A DNA stretch of 64,000 bases, from NCBI RefSeq assembly GCF_019458805.1, contig NZ_JAIBOA010000014.1:124001-188000 (forward strand). Reading direction: 5' to 3'. The DNA comes from Actinomadura parmotrematis (lineage in GTDB: Bacteria > Actinomycetota > Actinomycetes > Streptosporangiales > Streptosporangiaceae). Position 1 is the stretch's first letter. Every line of letters begins with the position of its first letter. This document shows positions 1-9,587 of this stretch, one piece after another. A program made the position numbers and the translations under genes. Under the pieces are notes generated by a model. That model did no database searches, was not told the origin of the DNA, and worked only from the letters and a program-made list of their open reading frames with translations.

Positions 1-2
1 TG

Positions 3-812
3 AAGGAGGGCCTGGACTACGGCGTCGGCCTCACCCCGTGGACGAACGCCTACCAGTTCTTCCAGCTCCCGTTCGCGATCGTCGCCGTCTCGGTGATCAC
101 CGCGCTGTTCCCGCGGATGAGCCGCGCCGCCGCGCAGAACCGGCTGGACGGCGTCGCCGACGACCTGGCGACGGGCCTCCGGCTCGCGCTCATCATCATC
201 ATCCCGGCGGCGGCGCTGCTGTTCGGGCTGAGCGCCGAGATCTGCGTGGCGTTCTTCGCGCACGGCAACTCGGGCGTCCCGGACGCCCTGATGATCTCGA
301 ACGTGCTGCGGGTGTTCGCCGTCGCGCTGATCCCCTTCACCGCGCTGCAGCTCCTGCAGCGCGGCTACTACGCGCTCGCCGACACCCGCACGCCCGCGCT
401 CGTCGGGTTCGTGACGACGGCCGTCAGCGTCGTGCTCGCCGTCGCCGGGTACGCGAAGCTGCCGACCGACCGCATCGTGCTCGGCATCGCGTTCGCGCAG
501 GGCGCGTCGTGGGCGCTCGGCTGCGTCCTCATCGCGGTCCTGCTGCGCCGCCGCCTCGGCACCCTGCACGTCCGGGAGATCGCCGGGCCGATCGGCAAGG
601 CGGTGGTCGCGGCGGTGCCGGCGCTCGCCGTCGCGCTCGGCGCGCACGAGCTGGTGGTGCGGACGGCCGGCGAGGGCTTCTGGCCCGCGCTCGCCGCGGT
701 CGCCGTCGCCGGCGCGCTCGGCACCGGCCTCTACCTCGCCGCCGCCCGGCTGCTGCGGATCGACGAGATCCTGCTCCTCGGCCGCCAGATCGCCGCCCGC
801 CTCGGCCGCTGA
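3..812 (+). CDS. murJ: MurJ/MviN lipid II flippase, 3' part
   Basis: The frame is open from the window edge, so the N-terminus lies outside; about 269 residues are visible. The sequence is a run of hydrophobic helices with the polar loops and short charged connections of the MOP-superfamily flippase MurJ, which moves lipid II across the cytoplasmic membrane for peptidoglycan synthesis. The segment with residues GYYALADTRTP is a recognisable MurJ motif in the middle of the protein. The C-terminus ends after the last helix and a short basic tail, with no kinase-like extension as in the mycobacterial homologue. Assignment to the family is firm; only about the last half is seen. Confidence 0.85.
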   Translation, partial: KEGLDYGVGLTPWTNAYQFFQLPFAIVAVSVITALFPRMSRAAAQNRLDGVADDLATGLRLALIIIIPAAALLFGLSAEICVAFFAHGNSGVPDALMISNVLRVFAVALIPFTALQLLQRGYYALADTRTPALVGFVTTAVSVVLAVAGYAKLPTDRIVLGIAFAQGASWALGCVLIAVLLRRRLGTLHVREIAGPIGKAVVAAVPALAVALGAHELVVRTAGEGFWPALAAVAVAGALGTGLYLAAARLLRIDEILLLGRQIAARLGR

Positions 813-865
813 CGGGGGCGCCGCGCGCCCGCCACGGCCGGGAGGAACGCGACTACTTTGGGTGC

Positions 866-1261
866 ATGGCACTGGAAGCCGGCCTGCGCGCCGAGACGCT
901 GATCACCGTCGACCGGGCGGACACCGCCGAGCAGGTGGGGAGCGGGGACGTGCCCGTGCTCGCCACGCCGCGCCTGCTCGCGCTCGCCGAGCAGGCGACG
1001 CTGAAGGCGATCGAGGGGCGGCTGGGGGACGGCCGGACGTCGGTCGGCACCCGGCTGGAGCTGGAGCACCGGACGGCGAGCCCGGTCGGCGCCGAGGTGA
1101 CGGTCGGCGCGGAGCTGGTCGAGGTGGACGGGCGGCGGCTGGTGTTCGCGGTCGCGGCGACCGACCGGGCGGGCGCCCTGGTCGGCTCCGGGCGCATCGA
1201 GCGGCTCGTCGTGGACCGCGCGACGTTCCTGTCGGGCGCGGCCGCGCGGGCCGCGGGCTGA
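866..1261 (+). CDS. FlK-like hotdog-fold thioesterase
   Basis: 131 residues, the usual length of fluoroacetyl-CoA-thioesterase-like (FlK) single hotdog proteins. These proteins hydrolyse small acyl-CoA esters, but the physiological substrate of the housekeeping copies is generally unknown. The family pattern is visible: a VLATP stretch leading into the long hotdog helix (LLALAEQAT), a GTRLELEH strand with the conserved His, and the strand with EVDGRRLVF. The ATG at 866 is preceded by TACTTT at 854-859, six bases from the start, so the mRNA may be leaderless; there is no Shine-Dalgarno at normal distance. A strong hairpin follows the stop. The specific FlK activity is not implied. Confidence 0.8.
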   Translation: MALEAGLRAETLITVDRADTAEQVGSGDVPVLATPRLLALAEQATLKAIEGRLGDGRTSVGTRLELEHRTASPVGAEVTVGAELVEVDGRRLVFAVAATDRAGALVGSGRIERLVVDRATFLSGAAARAAG

Positions 1262-1274
1262 GCGCGAACGCGCG

Positions 1275-1308
1275 GGGCCCCGCCGCGACCGGAGTCGCGG
1301 CGGGGCCC
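1275..1308 (+). terminator. Hairpin terminator after thioesterase gene
   Basis: Perfect 15-bp stem (1275-1289 with 1294-1308) and a 4-base loop, directly downstream of the thioesterase stop. There is no U-tract, as is common in high-GC actinomycetes; it may act in both directions. Confidence 0.7.
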
Positions 1309-1330
1309 TGCGCGTGAAGGCTGCGGGTTC

Positions 1331-1426
1331 TCAGTACGGCAGGAGGCGTCCCGAGGGCGTCCTGAGATCCATGGGGCTCGGTTGACGTGGCGGTCTCGGG
1401 CGCTTGATGAGCTGCTGCCGTGCCAT
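1331..1426 (-). CDS. Possible 31-residue peptide, basic, Pro-rich
   Basis: A small open frame with an ATG at 1426, preceded by GGGGGAG nine bases upstream and by a TAGATT -10-like box near 1452-1457 on the same strand. The translated peptide starts MARQQLIKRP, is rich in Arg and Pro (RPPRQPSPMD) and ends in SGRLLPY. I do not recognise the family. It stands alone between two terminator-like regions, with no modifying enzyme next to it, so a RiPP precursor is only one possibility; a chance frame is another. The good ribosome-binding site and promoter-like box are the reasons for listing it. Confidence 0.35.
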   Translation of the reverse strand: MARQQLIKRPRPPRQPSPMDLRTPSGRLLPY

Positions 1427-1780
1427 GGTGATCATCTCCCCCGTCGTGCCGGAATCTAATCCCGGCGGAGCGAGCCGATGTCGCGCGTGTTTCCCTCTGA
1501 CGTCCCTGTCCTTCGGAAGGTTCGCTGAGCTTATGCGACGGCCTGCGGCCGTTCGACCGATTTCACAGGACGAGAGCTGACTTCGCGTGCCGAACCGGGC
1601 GCAAAGGGTAGCGGCCGGACCTGGCCACGGGTCGCCTGAACCCCCACCGCACAGGCGCTCCCGCGCACTTCAGCGAGATGCCGGCGGAACCGCGCGAGGC
1701 GCCGGATTTTTTACCTGCGGCCCGCCGCCGGACGCCCGCGACGATCCGGACGCGCCGGAATTCCCGGACGCCCCCGGGAG
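1427..1780. other. Intergenic stretch, no supported gene
   Basis: About 350 bases upstream of the small frame and downstream of the ABC-2 permease gene. It contains the TAGATT box for the small frame and a weak GCCGG...T-run hairpin near 1680-1715. I see no RNA gene or convincing coding frame. Confidence 0.4.
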
Positions 1781-2668
1781 TCAGGAGACGATGTCGCGGG
1801 TGCGGAAGCGCCGGAAGGCGAGCGCGAACAGCACGAGCGAATAGGAGACCGACAGCGCGGTCCCCTTGGCCATGCCGGTCCACTGGATCTGCGGCTGGAG
1901 GGCGTCCATCCACGAGTACATCCAGTGCGTCGGCAGCAGGTCGCGCCAGGAGCCGAGCGCGGTGACGGCGTCCAGGATGTTGGAGACGATGACCAGGCCG
2001 ACGGCGCCGCCGACCGCGCCGAGCGGCGAGTCGGTCGTCACCGACAGCAGGAACGCGAGCGCCGCCACGACGAGCTGCGCCACCAGCGAGTAGGCGATGA
2101 TGACGCCCATCCGGCCGAGCGCCTGCCCGGTCGGGAAGGTGCCGCCGGTCGGCAGCGACACCGCGCCCCAGCCGAACCCGGCGGTGCCGGCGACCAGCGA
2201 CATCAGCGGCAGCGCGAGGACCGCGACGGCGGCGTAGCCGAGCGCGACGGCGAGCTTCTGGCGGAGCAGCCGGCCGCGCGGGACGGGCGCGGCGAGCAGG
2301 TAGCGGAGCGAGGACCAGCCCGCCTCGCTCGCCACGGTGTCGCCGCAGAACAGCGCGACGGCGACGACGAGCAGGAACCCGGTCGCGACGAACAGCGCGA
2401 ACAGCGCGAAGTTCAGCCCGGAGGCGGTCGCGACGTCGACGAGGCCGGGCGCGCCGCCCTCCCGCCCCGGATCGCCGCCGATCTTGAAGGCGCCGACCAG
2501 GATCCAGGGCAGCATCAGCAGGATCGCGAAGGCGACCAGGGTGCGGCGCCGCCGGAACTGGCGGACCGCCTCGACGCGGAGCGGCAGCGTGCGCCGCACG
2601 TCGTAGCCGGGCGCGCCGCCGTCGCGCGCCGCCGCGGCCGCCGTCGCGCCGCCCTGCTCCCCGCTCAC
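1781..2668 (-). CDS. ABC-2 type transporter permease
   Basis: 295 residues with a charged N-terminus and about six hydrophobic segments, the usual form of an ABC-2 membrane subunit. The first segment (residues about 45-60) follows a basic RQFRRRRTL stretch, and the protein ends in a short cytoplasmic tail. The GTG at 2668 overlaps the stop of the upstream hydrolase/ATPase fusion by four bases (GTGA), so the two are translationally coupled and almost certainly form one transporter. The substrate cannot be read from sequence. The partner's extracellular S15-type hydrolase suggests an exporter or importer linked to a peptide-like or acyl substrate, which is inference. Confidence 0.85.
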   Translation of the reverse strand: MSGEQGGATAAAAARDGGAPGYDVRRTLPLRVEAVRQFRRRRTLVAFAILLMLPWILVGAFKIGGDPGREGGAPGLVDVATASGLNFALFALFVATGFLLVVAVALFCGDTVASEAGWSSLRYLLAAPVPRGRLLRQKLAVALGYAAVAVLALPLMSLVAGTAGFGWGAVSLPTGGTFPTGQALGRMGVIIAYSLVAQLVVAALAFLLSVTTDSPLGAVGGAVGLVIVSNILDAVTALGSWRDLLPTHWMYSWMDALQPQIQWTGMAKGTALSVSYSLVLFALAFRRFRTRDIVS

Positions 2669-5190
2669 GGGCCCTCCCCGATGATCTCCAGGAAGGCGTC
2701 CTCCAGACGCCGCCCCGATCCGGTGATCTCCGCGACCGGTCCGGCGGCGACCCGCCGGCCGCCCGCCATGACGACCGCGTGCGTGCAGGTCTGCTCGACC
2801 TCGGCGAGCAGGTGGCTGGACACGATGACGGTGCGGCCGGCCGCGGCGTAGCGGACGAGCACCTCGCGCATCTCGCGGATCTGCGGCGGGTCCAGGCCGT
2901 TGGTCGGCTCGTCCAGCACCAGCAGGTCGGGCAGCCCGAGCATGGCCTGCGCGATCGCGAGGCGCTGCCGCATGCCCTGGGAGTAGGTGCGGACGGCCCG
3001 GTCCAGCGCCGCGCCGAGGCCGGCGATCTCCAGGGCCTCGTCCAGGTGCGCGGCGTCGCGCGGCCGGCCCGTCGCCCGCCAGTACAGGTCGAGGTTGTCG
3101 CGGCCGGTCAGGTGCGGGAGGAAGCCGGGGCCCTCGACGAACGACCCGAGCCGCGACAGGACCGGCGCGCCGGGCGTGACGCGGTGCCCGAACAGGCGGA
3201 TCTCGCCGGCGTCGGGGTGGATGAGGCCCATCAGCATCCGCAGCGTCGTCGTCTTGCCGGCGCCGTTCGGGCCGAGCAGCCCGAGCACCTGCCCGCGCTC
3301 GACCGTGAACGACAGGTCGGCGACGGCGAGGTGCCCGTTCTTGTACGCCTTGGTGAGGCCGGTGATCTCCAGCGGGACGTCCGCGCGGTCCGCGTCGAAC
3401 TCGCCCGCCGCGCGGCGCCGCCCGCGCCCGGTGAGCGCGATGGCGAGGGCGGCGGCGAGCGCGGCGGCGGGCAGCGCCCACACCCAGGCGGGCAGCGGCG
3501 CGGCGGGCGCGCGGAGCGCCGGGACGGCCGGCACCGACAGCCCCGACACCGCGGCGACCTTGTAGGCGGCGGGCTTGGCGGGGGTGGCGAAGCCCATGTC
3601 GGTGGTGGAGACGACGACGCGCAGCCGGTGCCCGGCGTCGAACCGGTAGTCCATCGCGGGCAGCGTGACGTCGGCCTCGCCGCCCCGCGCCGTCGCGTCG
3701 ATACGGACGGGGTCGGCGATGCGGCGGGCGGGCGACGCCGCGCCCTGCCCGGTGACGTCGTAGAGCTTGGCGAACAGCGGCGCGCCGTCCTGCCCGGTGC
3801 CGCTCGCCCCCGACACCCTGATGCGGACGGTCGCGGCGCCGGTCAGCCGGAACGGCTCGGCGAGCGGCGCGGTGTCGAACGTCGCGGACTGGCCGGGCAT
3901 GTCGACGGCGAGGCCGCCGCCCGCGAGCGCGCCCGCGCCGAGGTCGCCGAGGCCGCCGAGCGCGCCGAGGCCCGGCAGCGCGGAGATCGAGGCGGGGGAG
4001 CCGCCCGCCGGATTGTTGATCGGCTGCTCGCGGCCCGACAGCGGCAGCGTGCGGAGGTTCGCGCGCAGGCCCGGGTAGGCGCGGGCCGTCGCGGCCTCCA
4101 CGCTCACCTGCTGGGTGGAGGAGTCGATGCCGCTCGCGCGGGTGACGGTGAACCCGGCCGGGCCGCCGCCCCGGCCGCGCAGCCGCTCGTCGAAGAAGGA
4201 CCGCAGGTAGCCGCGGACGCGCGCGGTCTCGGCGTCGCCGCCGTCGTGCCCGCCCTGGTACCAGACGACCGACACCGGGGCGCCGTTGCGGGCGATGCCG
4301 CGGGCGTTGGCGTCGCCCTGGTCGAGCGGGAACAGCGAGTCGGCCTGGCCCTGCACGACGAGCGCCGGCACCTTGATCCGGTCGATGACCGACGCGGGGC
4401 TGGAGCGGCGCAGCGTCGCGATCGCGTCGTCGTCGGGCCGGCCAGCCTCGGCGACCCGCTGGTAGAGCGCGCACATCGACGGCAGGAACCGGCCGCACGC
4501 GTCGCCCTGGCGCTGCCCGCCGGCGGAGAAGAAGATCCCGGCCCACAGCCTCTTGAACACGCCGGTGGCCGGCCCGCCGCCCGCGTAGTTCGGGAACAGC
4601 ACGTCCGGCAGGCTGTTCCAGGTGATCTGCGGGGCGATCGCGTCGACGCGGCGGTCGTAGGCGGCGGTCATGAGCGCGATGGCGCCGCCGTAGGACTCCC
4701 CGGCCATGCCGAGGCGCGGGTCGCCGGGGCCGTCCAGCGCGACCTCGGGCTGCCGGGCCACCCAGTCGATCAGCTGCCGGGCGTCCTTGACCTCGTAGTC
4801 GGGGGAGTTCAGCGCGATCTGCCCGGTGGAGCGGCCGAAGCCGCGCGCCGACCAGGTCAGCACGGCGTAGCCGTCGCGGGCGAGCGCCTCGGCGTCCGCG
4901 CGGACGTCGTCCTTGGACCCGCCGAACCCGTGCCCCAGCATGATCGCCGGGCCTTTCCCGCCGCCGGCGGGCGGGAAGAAGGTCGTGTCGAGGGCGACGC
5001 GCTGGTCGTCGTGCGGGCCGTCCACGACCCGGACGGTCTGCGCGCGCGAGCGCACCGGCGCGTCACCGGCCGCGAGCCCCCAGGCGGCGGCGCCGCCGGC
5101 GAGGACGAGCGCGGACCCGGCCGCCGTCCAGCGGGCGGCCCGCCCCGTGCCGTCCCAGCGCTCGCGGAGCCGCGCTCCCCCCAGCCTCAT
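2665..5190 (-). CDS. Membrane-tethered S15-like hydrolase fused to ABC ATPase
   Basis: 841 residues with two parts. After a basic N-terminus and a membrane segment (about 22-42) comes an alpha/beta hydrolase of the X-Pro dipeptidyl-peptidase/CocE (S15) type: oxyanion region HGFGG at 87-91, nucleophile elbow GESYGG at 164-169 (Ser166), then a C-terminal beta-rich domain. A second membrane segment (567-587) leads to an ABC ATPase: Walker A GPNGAGKTT from 640, signature YSQGM at 736-740, Walker B LLVLDEP at 756-762, H-loop VSSHLL. The two membrane segments would put the hydrolase outside and the ATPase inside. It pairs with the overlapping ABC-2 permease. Similar fusions occur in other actinomycetes; their function is not established as far as I know. 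Confidence 0.85.
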   Translation of the reverse strand: MRLGGARLRERWDGTGRAARWTAAGSALVLAGGAAAWGLAAGDAPVRSRAQTVRVVDGPHDDQRVALDTTFFPPAGGGKGPAIMLGHGFGGSKDDVRADAEALARDGYAVLTWSARGFGRSTGQIALNSPDYEVKDARQLIDWVARQPEVALDGPGDPRLGMAGESYGGAIALMTAAYDRRVDAIAPQITWNSLPDVLFPNYAGGGPATGVFKRLWAGIFFSAGGQRQGDACGRFLPSMCALYQRVAEAGRPDDDAIATLRRSSPASVIDRIKVPALVVQGQADSLFPLDQGDANARGIARNGAPVSVVWYQGGHDGGDAETARVRGYLRSFFDERLRGRGGGPAGFTVTRASGIDSSTQQVSVEAATARAYPGLRANLRTLPLSGREQPINNPAGGSPASISALPGLGALGGLGDLGAGALAGGGLAVDMPGQSATFDTAPLAEPFRLTGAATVRIRVSGASGTGQDGAPLFAKLYDVTGQGAASPARRIADPVRIDATARGGEADVTLPAMDYRFDAGHRLRVVVSTTDMGFATPAKPAAYKVAAVSGLSVPAVPALRAPAAPLPAWVWALPAAALAAALAIALTGRGRRRAAGEFDADRADVPLEITGLTKAYKNGHLAVADLSFTVERGQVLGLLGPNGAGKTTTLRMLMGLIHPDAGEIRLFGHRVTPGAPVLSRLGSFVEGPGFLPHLTGRDNLDLYWRATGRPRDAAHLDEALEIAGLGAALDRAVRTYSQGMRQRLAIAQAMLGLPDLLVLDEPTNGLDPPQIREMREVLVRYAAAGRTVIVSSHLLAEVEQTCTHAVVMAGGRRVAAGPVAEITGSGRRLEDAFLEIIGEGP

Positions 5191-5268
5191 GCGCCGAGCC
5201 TATGCCGCGCGGGGCGGGCGGGACCGCCGACCCGCTGAAGATCACCGCCGGGGGGGTCGCCGGCCGGG

Positions 5269-6057
5269 TCAGCGCCCCTTCAGCTGGGCGACGATCTGGT
5301 CGGCGCCGGCGCGCGTCGGGGTGCCGACGATGACGATCCGGCCGTCGGTGATCGCGGTGTCCACCCGCGGCACCGTGACGAGCCGCGGGCCGACGACGAA
5401 CGCCAGGTTGCGGCCGAGCGTCGCCCGGGTCAGCGCCGCGAACGCCTTCTTGTCCGACGGCCGCAGCGTCACCGCCACGTCGTACCCGCCGCCGCTCCGC
5501 GACCGCTGCACCCGCAGGTCGGACACGCGGCGGATCGCGATGCCCTGCGTCAGCCCGTAGCAGACCGGGCCGGTCGCGGTCTGCCCGGTGACGCCGCGGG
5601 TGCCGGCCGCGCACGCGCCGGGCGTCGCCGCCGCGACCGGGTAGACGTGCAGCGGCGTGCCGAGGGTGATCGGCCGGGTGTGCCGGACCGCCGCGAACAT
5701 CGCGCCGGTCACCGCGACCGTCGCGATCAGCAGGCCGAGGGCCAGCACCATGACCAGCAGCGCCGAGCGCCGCTCGGCCTCGGCGCGGGTGCGGCCGGCC
5801 CGCCGGGCGCGCTCCTCGCGCAGCCCGGCGCGGCTCCGCTTCACCTCCGCCGCGGTGCGCTGCCGCCGCGCGGCGCGGGCGCGGCGCCGGGCGGCCTCGT
5901 CGTCCGGCGGCGGGACGGGCGGCGGCGCGGGCGCGGGGGCCCCGGCGGGGGAACGCTCCTCCGCGCCGGGCGCGGCGGGCGCCTCGTCCGGCGGGGACGC
6001 CTCGTCCGCGGGGCCCGCGTCCTCGCGGTTCTTGCTGCGGCGCGGAACGACCCGCAT
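5269..6057 (-). CDS. SecD P1-head-like domain membrane protein
   Basis: 262 residues. It has a disordered acidic/Pro-rich N-terminus (to about 55), a very basic Arg/Ala segment (about 55-97), one membrane helix (99-123) and an extracellular domain that resembles the SecDF P1 head: the part with VAVTLRPSDKKAFAALT, then LGRNLAFVVG and ITDGRIVIVG, follows the SecD order. SecD itself has six helices and the RND fold; here only the head is kept, so it is not a Sec translocase. ATG 6057 was chosen because GGGAGG lies six bases upstream. Two Cys in the outer part (ACAAG, PVCYG) might form a disulfide. Role unknown. Confidence 0.75.
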   Translation of the reverse strand: MRVVPRRSKNREDAGPADEASPPDEAPAAPGAEERSPAGAPAPAPPPVPPPDDEAARRRARAARRQRTAAEVKRSRAGLREERARRAGRTRAEAERRSALLVMVLALGLLIATVAVTGAMFAAVRHTRPITLGTPLHVYPVAAATPGACAAGTRGVTGQTATGPVCYGLTQGIAIRRVSDLRVQRSRSGGGYDVAVTLRPSDKKAFAALTRATLGRNLAFVVGPRLVTVPRVDTAITDGRIVIVGTPTRAGADQIVAQLKGR

Positions 6058-6141
6058 CGTCACCTCCCGGCGTGATGATCTCCAAGTCTTCCAGGAATCA
6101 CCGCGCCCATGCACGGCCGGGCGGACCGGACCCGGACAGCA

Positions 6142-6179
6142 CGAGGGCCCGGCCCGCCGCGCGGCAGGTCGGGCCCTCG
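6142..6179 (-). terminator. Hairpin downstream of korB
   Basis: Ten-base arms (6142-6151, 6170-6179) with an 18-base GC-rich loop, just after the korB stop on the minus strand. Confidence 0.55.
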
Positions 6180-6201
6180 GGAGCGCCGGGACCGGCGCCC
6201 G

Positions 6202-7279
6202 CTAGTCGATCCGCCAGGTGTCGCCGCCGGCGATCAGCGCGGCCAGGTCGCCCGGCCCCTGCCGCTCGGCGGCCTCCTCGACCTGCGCGCGCATCAGCTC
6301 GTCGTAGGACGGCCGGTCCACGTCGCGGAAGATGCCGATCGGGGTGTGCTCGAACGCCGGCGAGTCGAGCCGCGACAGCGCGAACGCCGCCGACGGGTCG
6401 GGGTTCGCCGCGTCGTGCACGACGATCCGGGACGCGTCCACGCTCGCCGTCGGCACGACCTCCAGGCCGCCGCCGGCACCGCGCACGACGGCCTTCTCGC
6501 CCTCGCGCCCGAACACGATCGGCCGCCCGTGCTCCAGCCGGATCGTGATGTCGTCGCGGACGGCGGCGTCCTTCAGCGGGTCGAACGCGCCGTCGTTGAA
6601 GATGTTGCAGTTCTGGTAGATCTCCACCAGCGCGGTGCCGCGGTGCTCGGCCGCCGCCCGCAGCACCGACTGCAGGTGCTTGCGGTCGGAGTCGATGGTG
6701 CGGGCCACGAAGGTGCCCTCCGCGCCGACCGCGAGCGAGATCGGGTTGAACGGCGCGTCCAGCGAGCCCATCGGCGTCGACTTGGTGATCTTGCCGGTCT
6801 CCGAGGTCGGCGAGTACTGGCCCTTGGTCAGCCCGTAGATCCGGTTGTTGAACAGCAGGATCTTCAGGTTGACGTTGCGGCGCAGCGCGTGGATCAGGTG
6901 GTTGCCGCCGATCGACAGCGCGTCGCCGTCACCGGTCACCACCCACACCGACAGGTCGGGGCGGGAGGTGGCGAGGCCCGTCGCGATCGCCGGGGCGCGG
7001 CCGTGGATCGAGTGGAACCCGTAGGTGTTCATGTAGTACGGGAACCGCGACGAGCAGCCGATGCCCGACACGAACGTGATGTTCTCGCGCTTCAGCCCGA
7101 GCTCGGGCAGGAACGACTGGACGGCCGCGAGGATCGCGTAGTCCCCGCAGCCGGGGCACCAGCGGACCTCCTGGTCGGTCTTGAAGTCCTTCAGCGTCTG
7201 CTCGGCGTCGGTCTTCGGCACCAGCGACAGCGCCGAGCGCCCGTTCGCGTGCCCGTTCGCGTGTCCGTTCACCTGGTCG

Positions 7280-7287
<8 letters not shown>
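6202..7287 (-). CDS. korB: 2-oxoacid:ferredoxin oxidoreductase, beta subunit
   Basis: 361 residues. The TPP-binding beta subunit of 2-oxoglutarate/2-oxoacid:ferredoxin oxidoreductase, which with KorA oxidatively decarboxylates a 2-oxoacid to acyl-CoA and reduces ferredoxin. Visible signatures: WCPGCGDY near residue 43 and GIGCSSRFPYY (cysteines for the single 4Fe-4S cluster), VTGDGDALSIGGNH followed by a NN pair (the GDG...NN thiamine-diphosphate motif), and an N-terminal Asn/Gly-rich lead (NGHANGHANG). The GTG at 7287 overlaps the korA stop by eight bases. In actinomycetes KorAB is the oxygen-tolerant alternative to 2-oxoglutarate dehydrogenase; 2-oxoglutarate is therefore the likely substrate. 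Confidence 0.93.
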
Positions 7288-9121
<1,834 letters not shown>

Positions 9122-9185
9122 AGAGGAAGACCTCCTCGACGCGCAGCACCCGATCCGGGGGAGGCACCCGGGATCGTGGTGCTAC

Positions 9186-9198
9186 TTAGGCTTACCTT
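9186..9198 (-). promoter_or_regulatory. DtxR/IdeR-like half box upstream of korA
   Basis: TTAGGCTTACCTT matches 13 consecutive positions of the actinobacterial iron-box consensus TWAGGTWAGSCTWACCTWA; the other arm does not match. It lies about 65 bases upstream of the korA GTG and overlaps a TAAGTA box on the minus strand. One arm only, so binding is uncertain. Confidence 0.35.
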
Positions 9199-9260
9199 CA
9201 TGGTATGTCCGGGAAGGGATGCTCTTCTCGGGCTCTGCGGGAGTCAGGGGTGTCGAACCG

Positions 9261-9323
9261 GGGAACGGTGGCGCTCCGTTCCCGCCCCGCCGCCGGACGA
9301 TCGCGGTCCCCTGCCATCAGGGG
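9261..9323 (-). promoter_or_regulatory. Two small hairpins between leader peptide and korA
   Basis: Stem 1: CCCCTG/CAGGGG (9308-9313, 9318-9323). Stem 2: GGGAACGG/CCGTTCCC (9261-9268, 9276-9283). Both lie between the leader-peptide stop and korA, where an attenuator or Rho-access region would be expected. I see no U-tract. Confidence 0.35.
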
Positions 9324-9408
9324 TACCACTCGGCGCGCCGGAAGGCCCGGCGCTCCCCGGATTCGGGTGGGACCTATAGGCGGCGGTGACCGGGACGGGT
9401 CTCCCGCG

Positions 9409-9519
9409 TCATACCGGACACAGGCAGCTGGCCATGCGGCACAGGTCGACGTGGAGGCGCCGCACCAGCCACTGGGGGAGGGGCGGGGAGCCGGAGCCCC
9501 CCGAGGGCACGGAAGTCAC
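9409..9519 (-). CDS. Leaderless Cys-rich leader peptide upstream of korAB
   Basis: 36-residue frame. The C-terminal part has the pattern VRRLHVDLCR...SCLCPV, with Cys at 27, 32 and 34. It resembles the actinobacterial putative leader peptides with an R-R-x-H-V-D-L core that precede sulfur and cofactor genes, and the leaderless polycysteine short ORFs of mycobacteria shown to act as cysteine-responsive attenuators. The GTG at 9519 is preceded by a TATAGT -10 box (9527-9532) with seven bases between, so the message should begin at the start codon. korA lies about 290 bases downstream with hairpins in between. A role in controlling korAB is inferred from position. Confidence 0.6.
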   Translation of the reverse strand: MTSVPSGGSGSPPLPQWLVRRLHVDLCRMASCLCPV

Positions 9520-9526
9520 GCCCCGA

Positions 9527-9532
9527 ACTATA
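9527..9532 (-). promoter_or_regulatory. -10 box (TATAGT) for leaderless leader peptide
   Basis: TATAGT on the minus strand, seven bases from the GTG of the leader peptide: the classical spacing for a leaderless actinobacterial transcript. No clear -35 is visible. Confidence 0.55.
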
Positions 9533-9587
9533 GGCAGGCGGAACCGGCGGCGATCCCACCGCCCCCCGGCGCCGCCGGGCGCGGCCG

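Noticed and set aside
1678..1965. Overlapping Arg-rich frames around the ABC-2 permease gene end
   Set aside because: They follow codon-position shadows of the minus-strand gene; no ribosome sites and no protein-like composition.
2779..5238. Very long plus-strand frame opposite the hydrolase/ATPase fusion
   Set aside because: High GC creates long antisense frames; the translation is low in complexity and without motifs.
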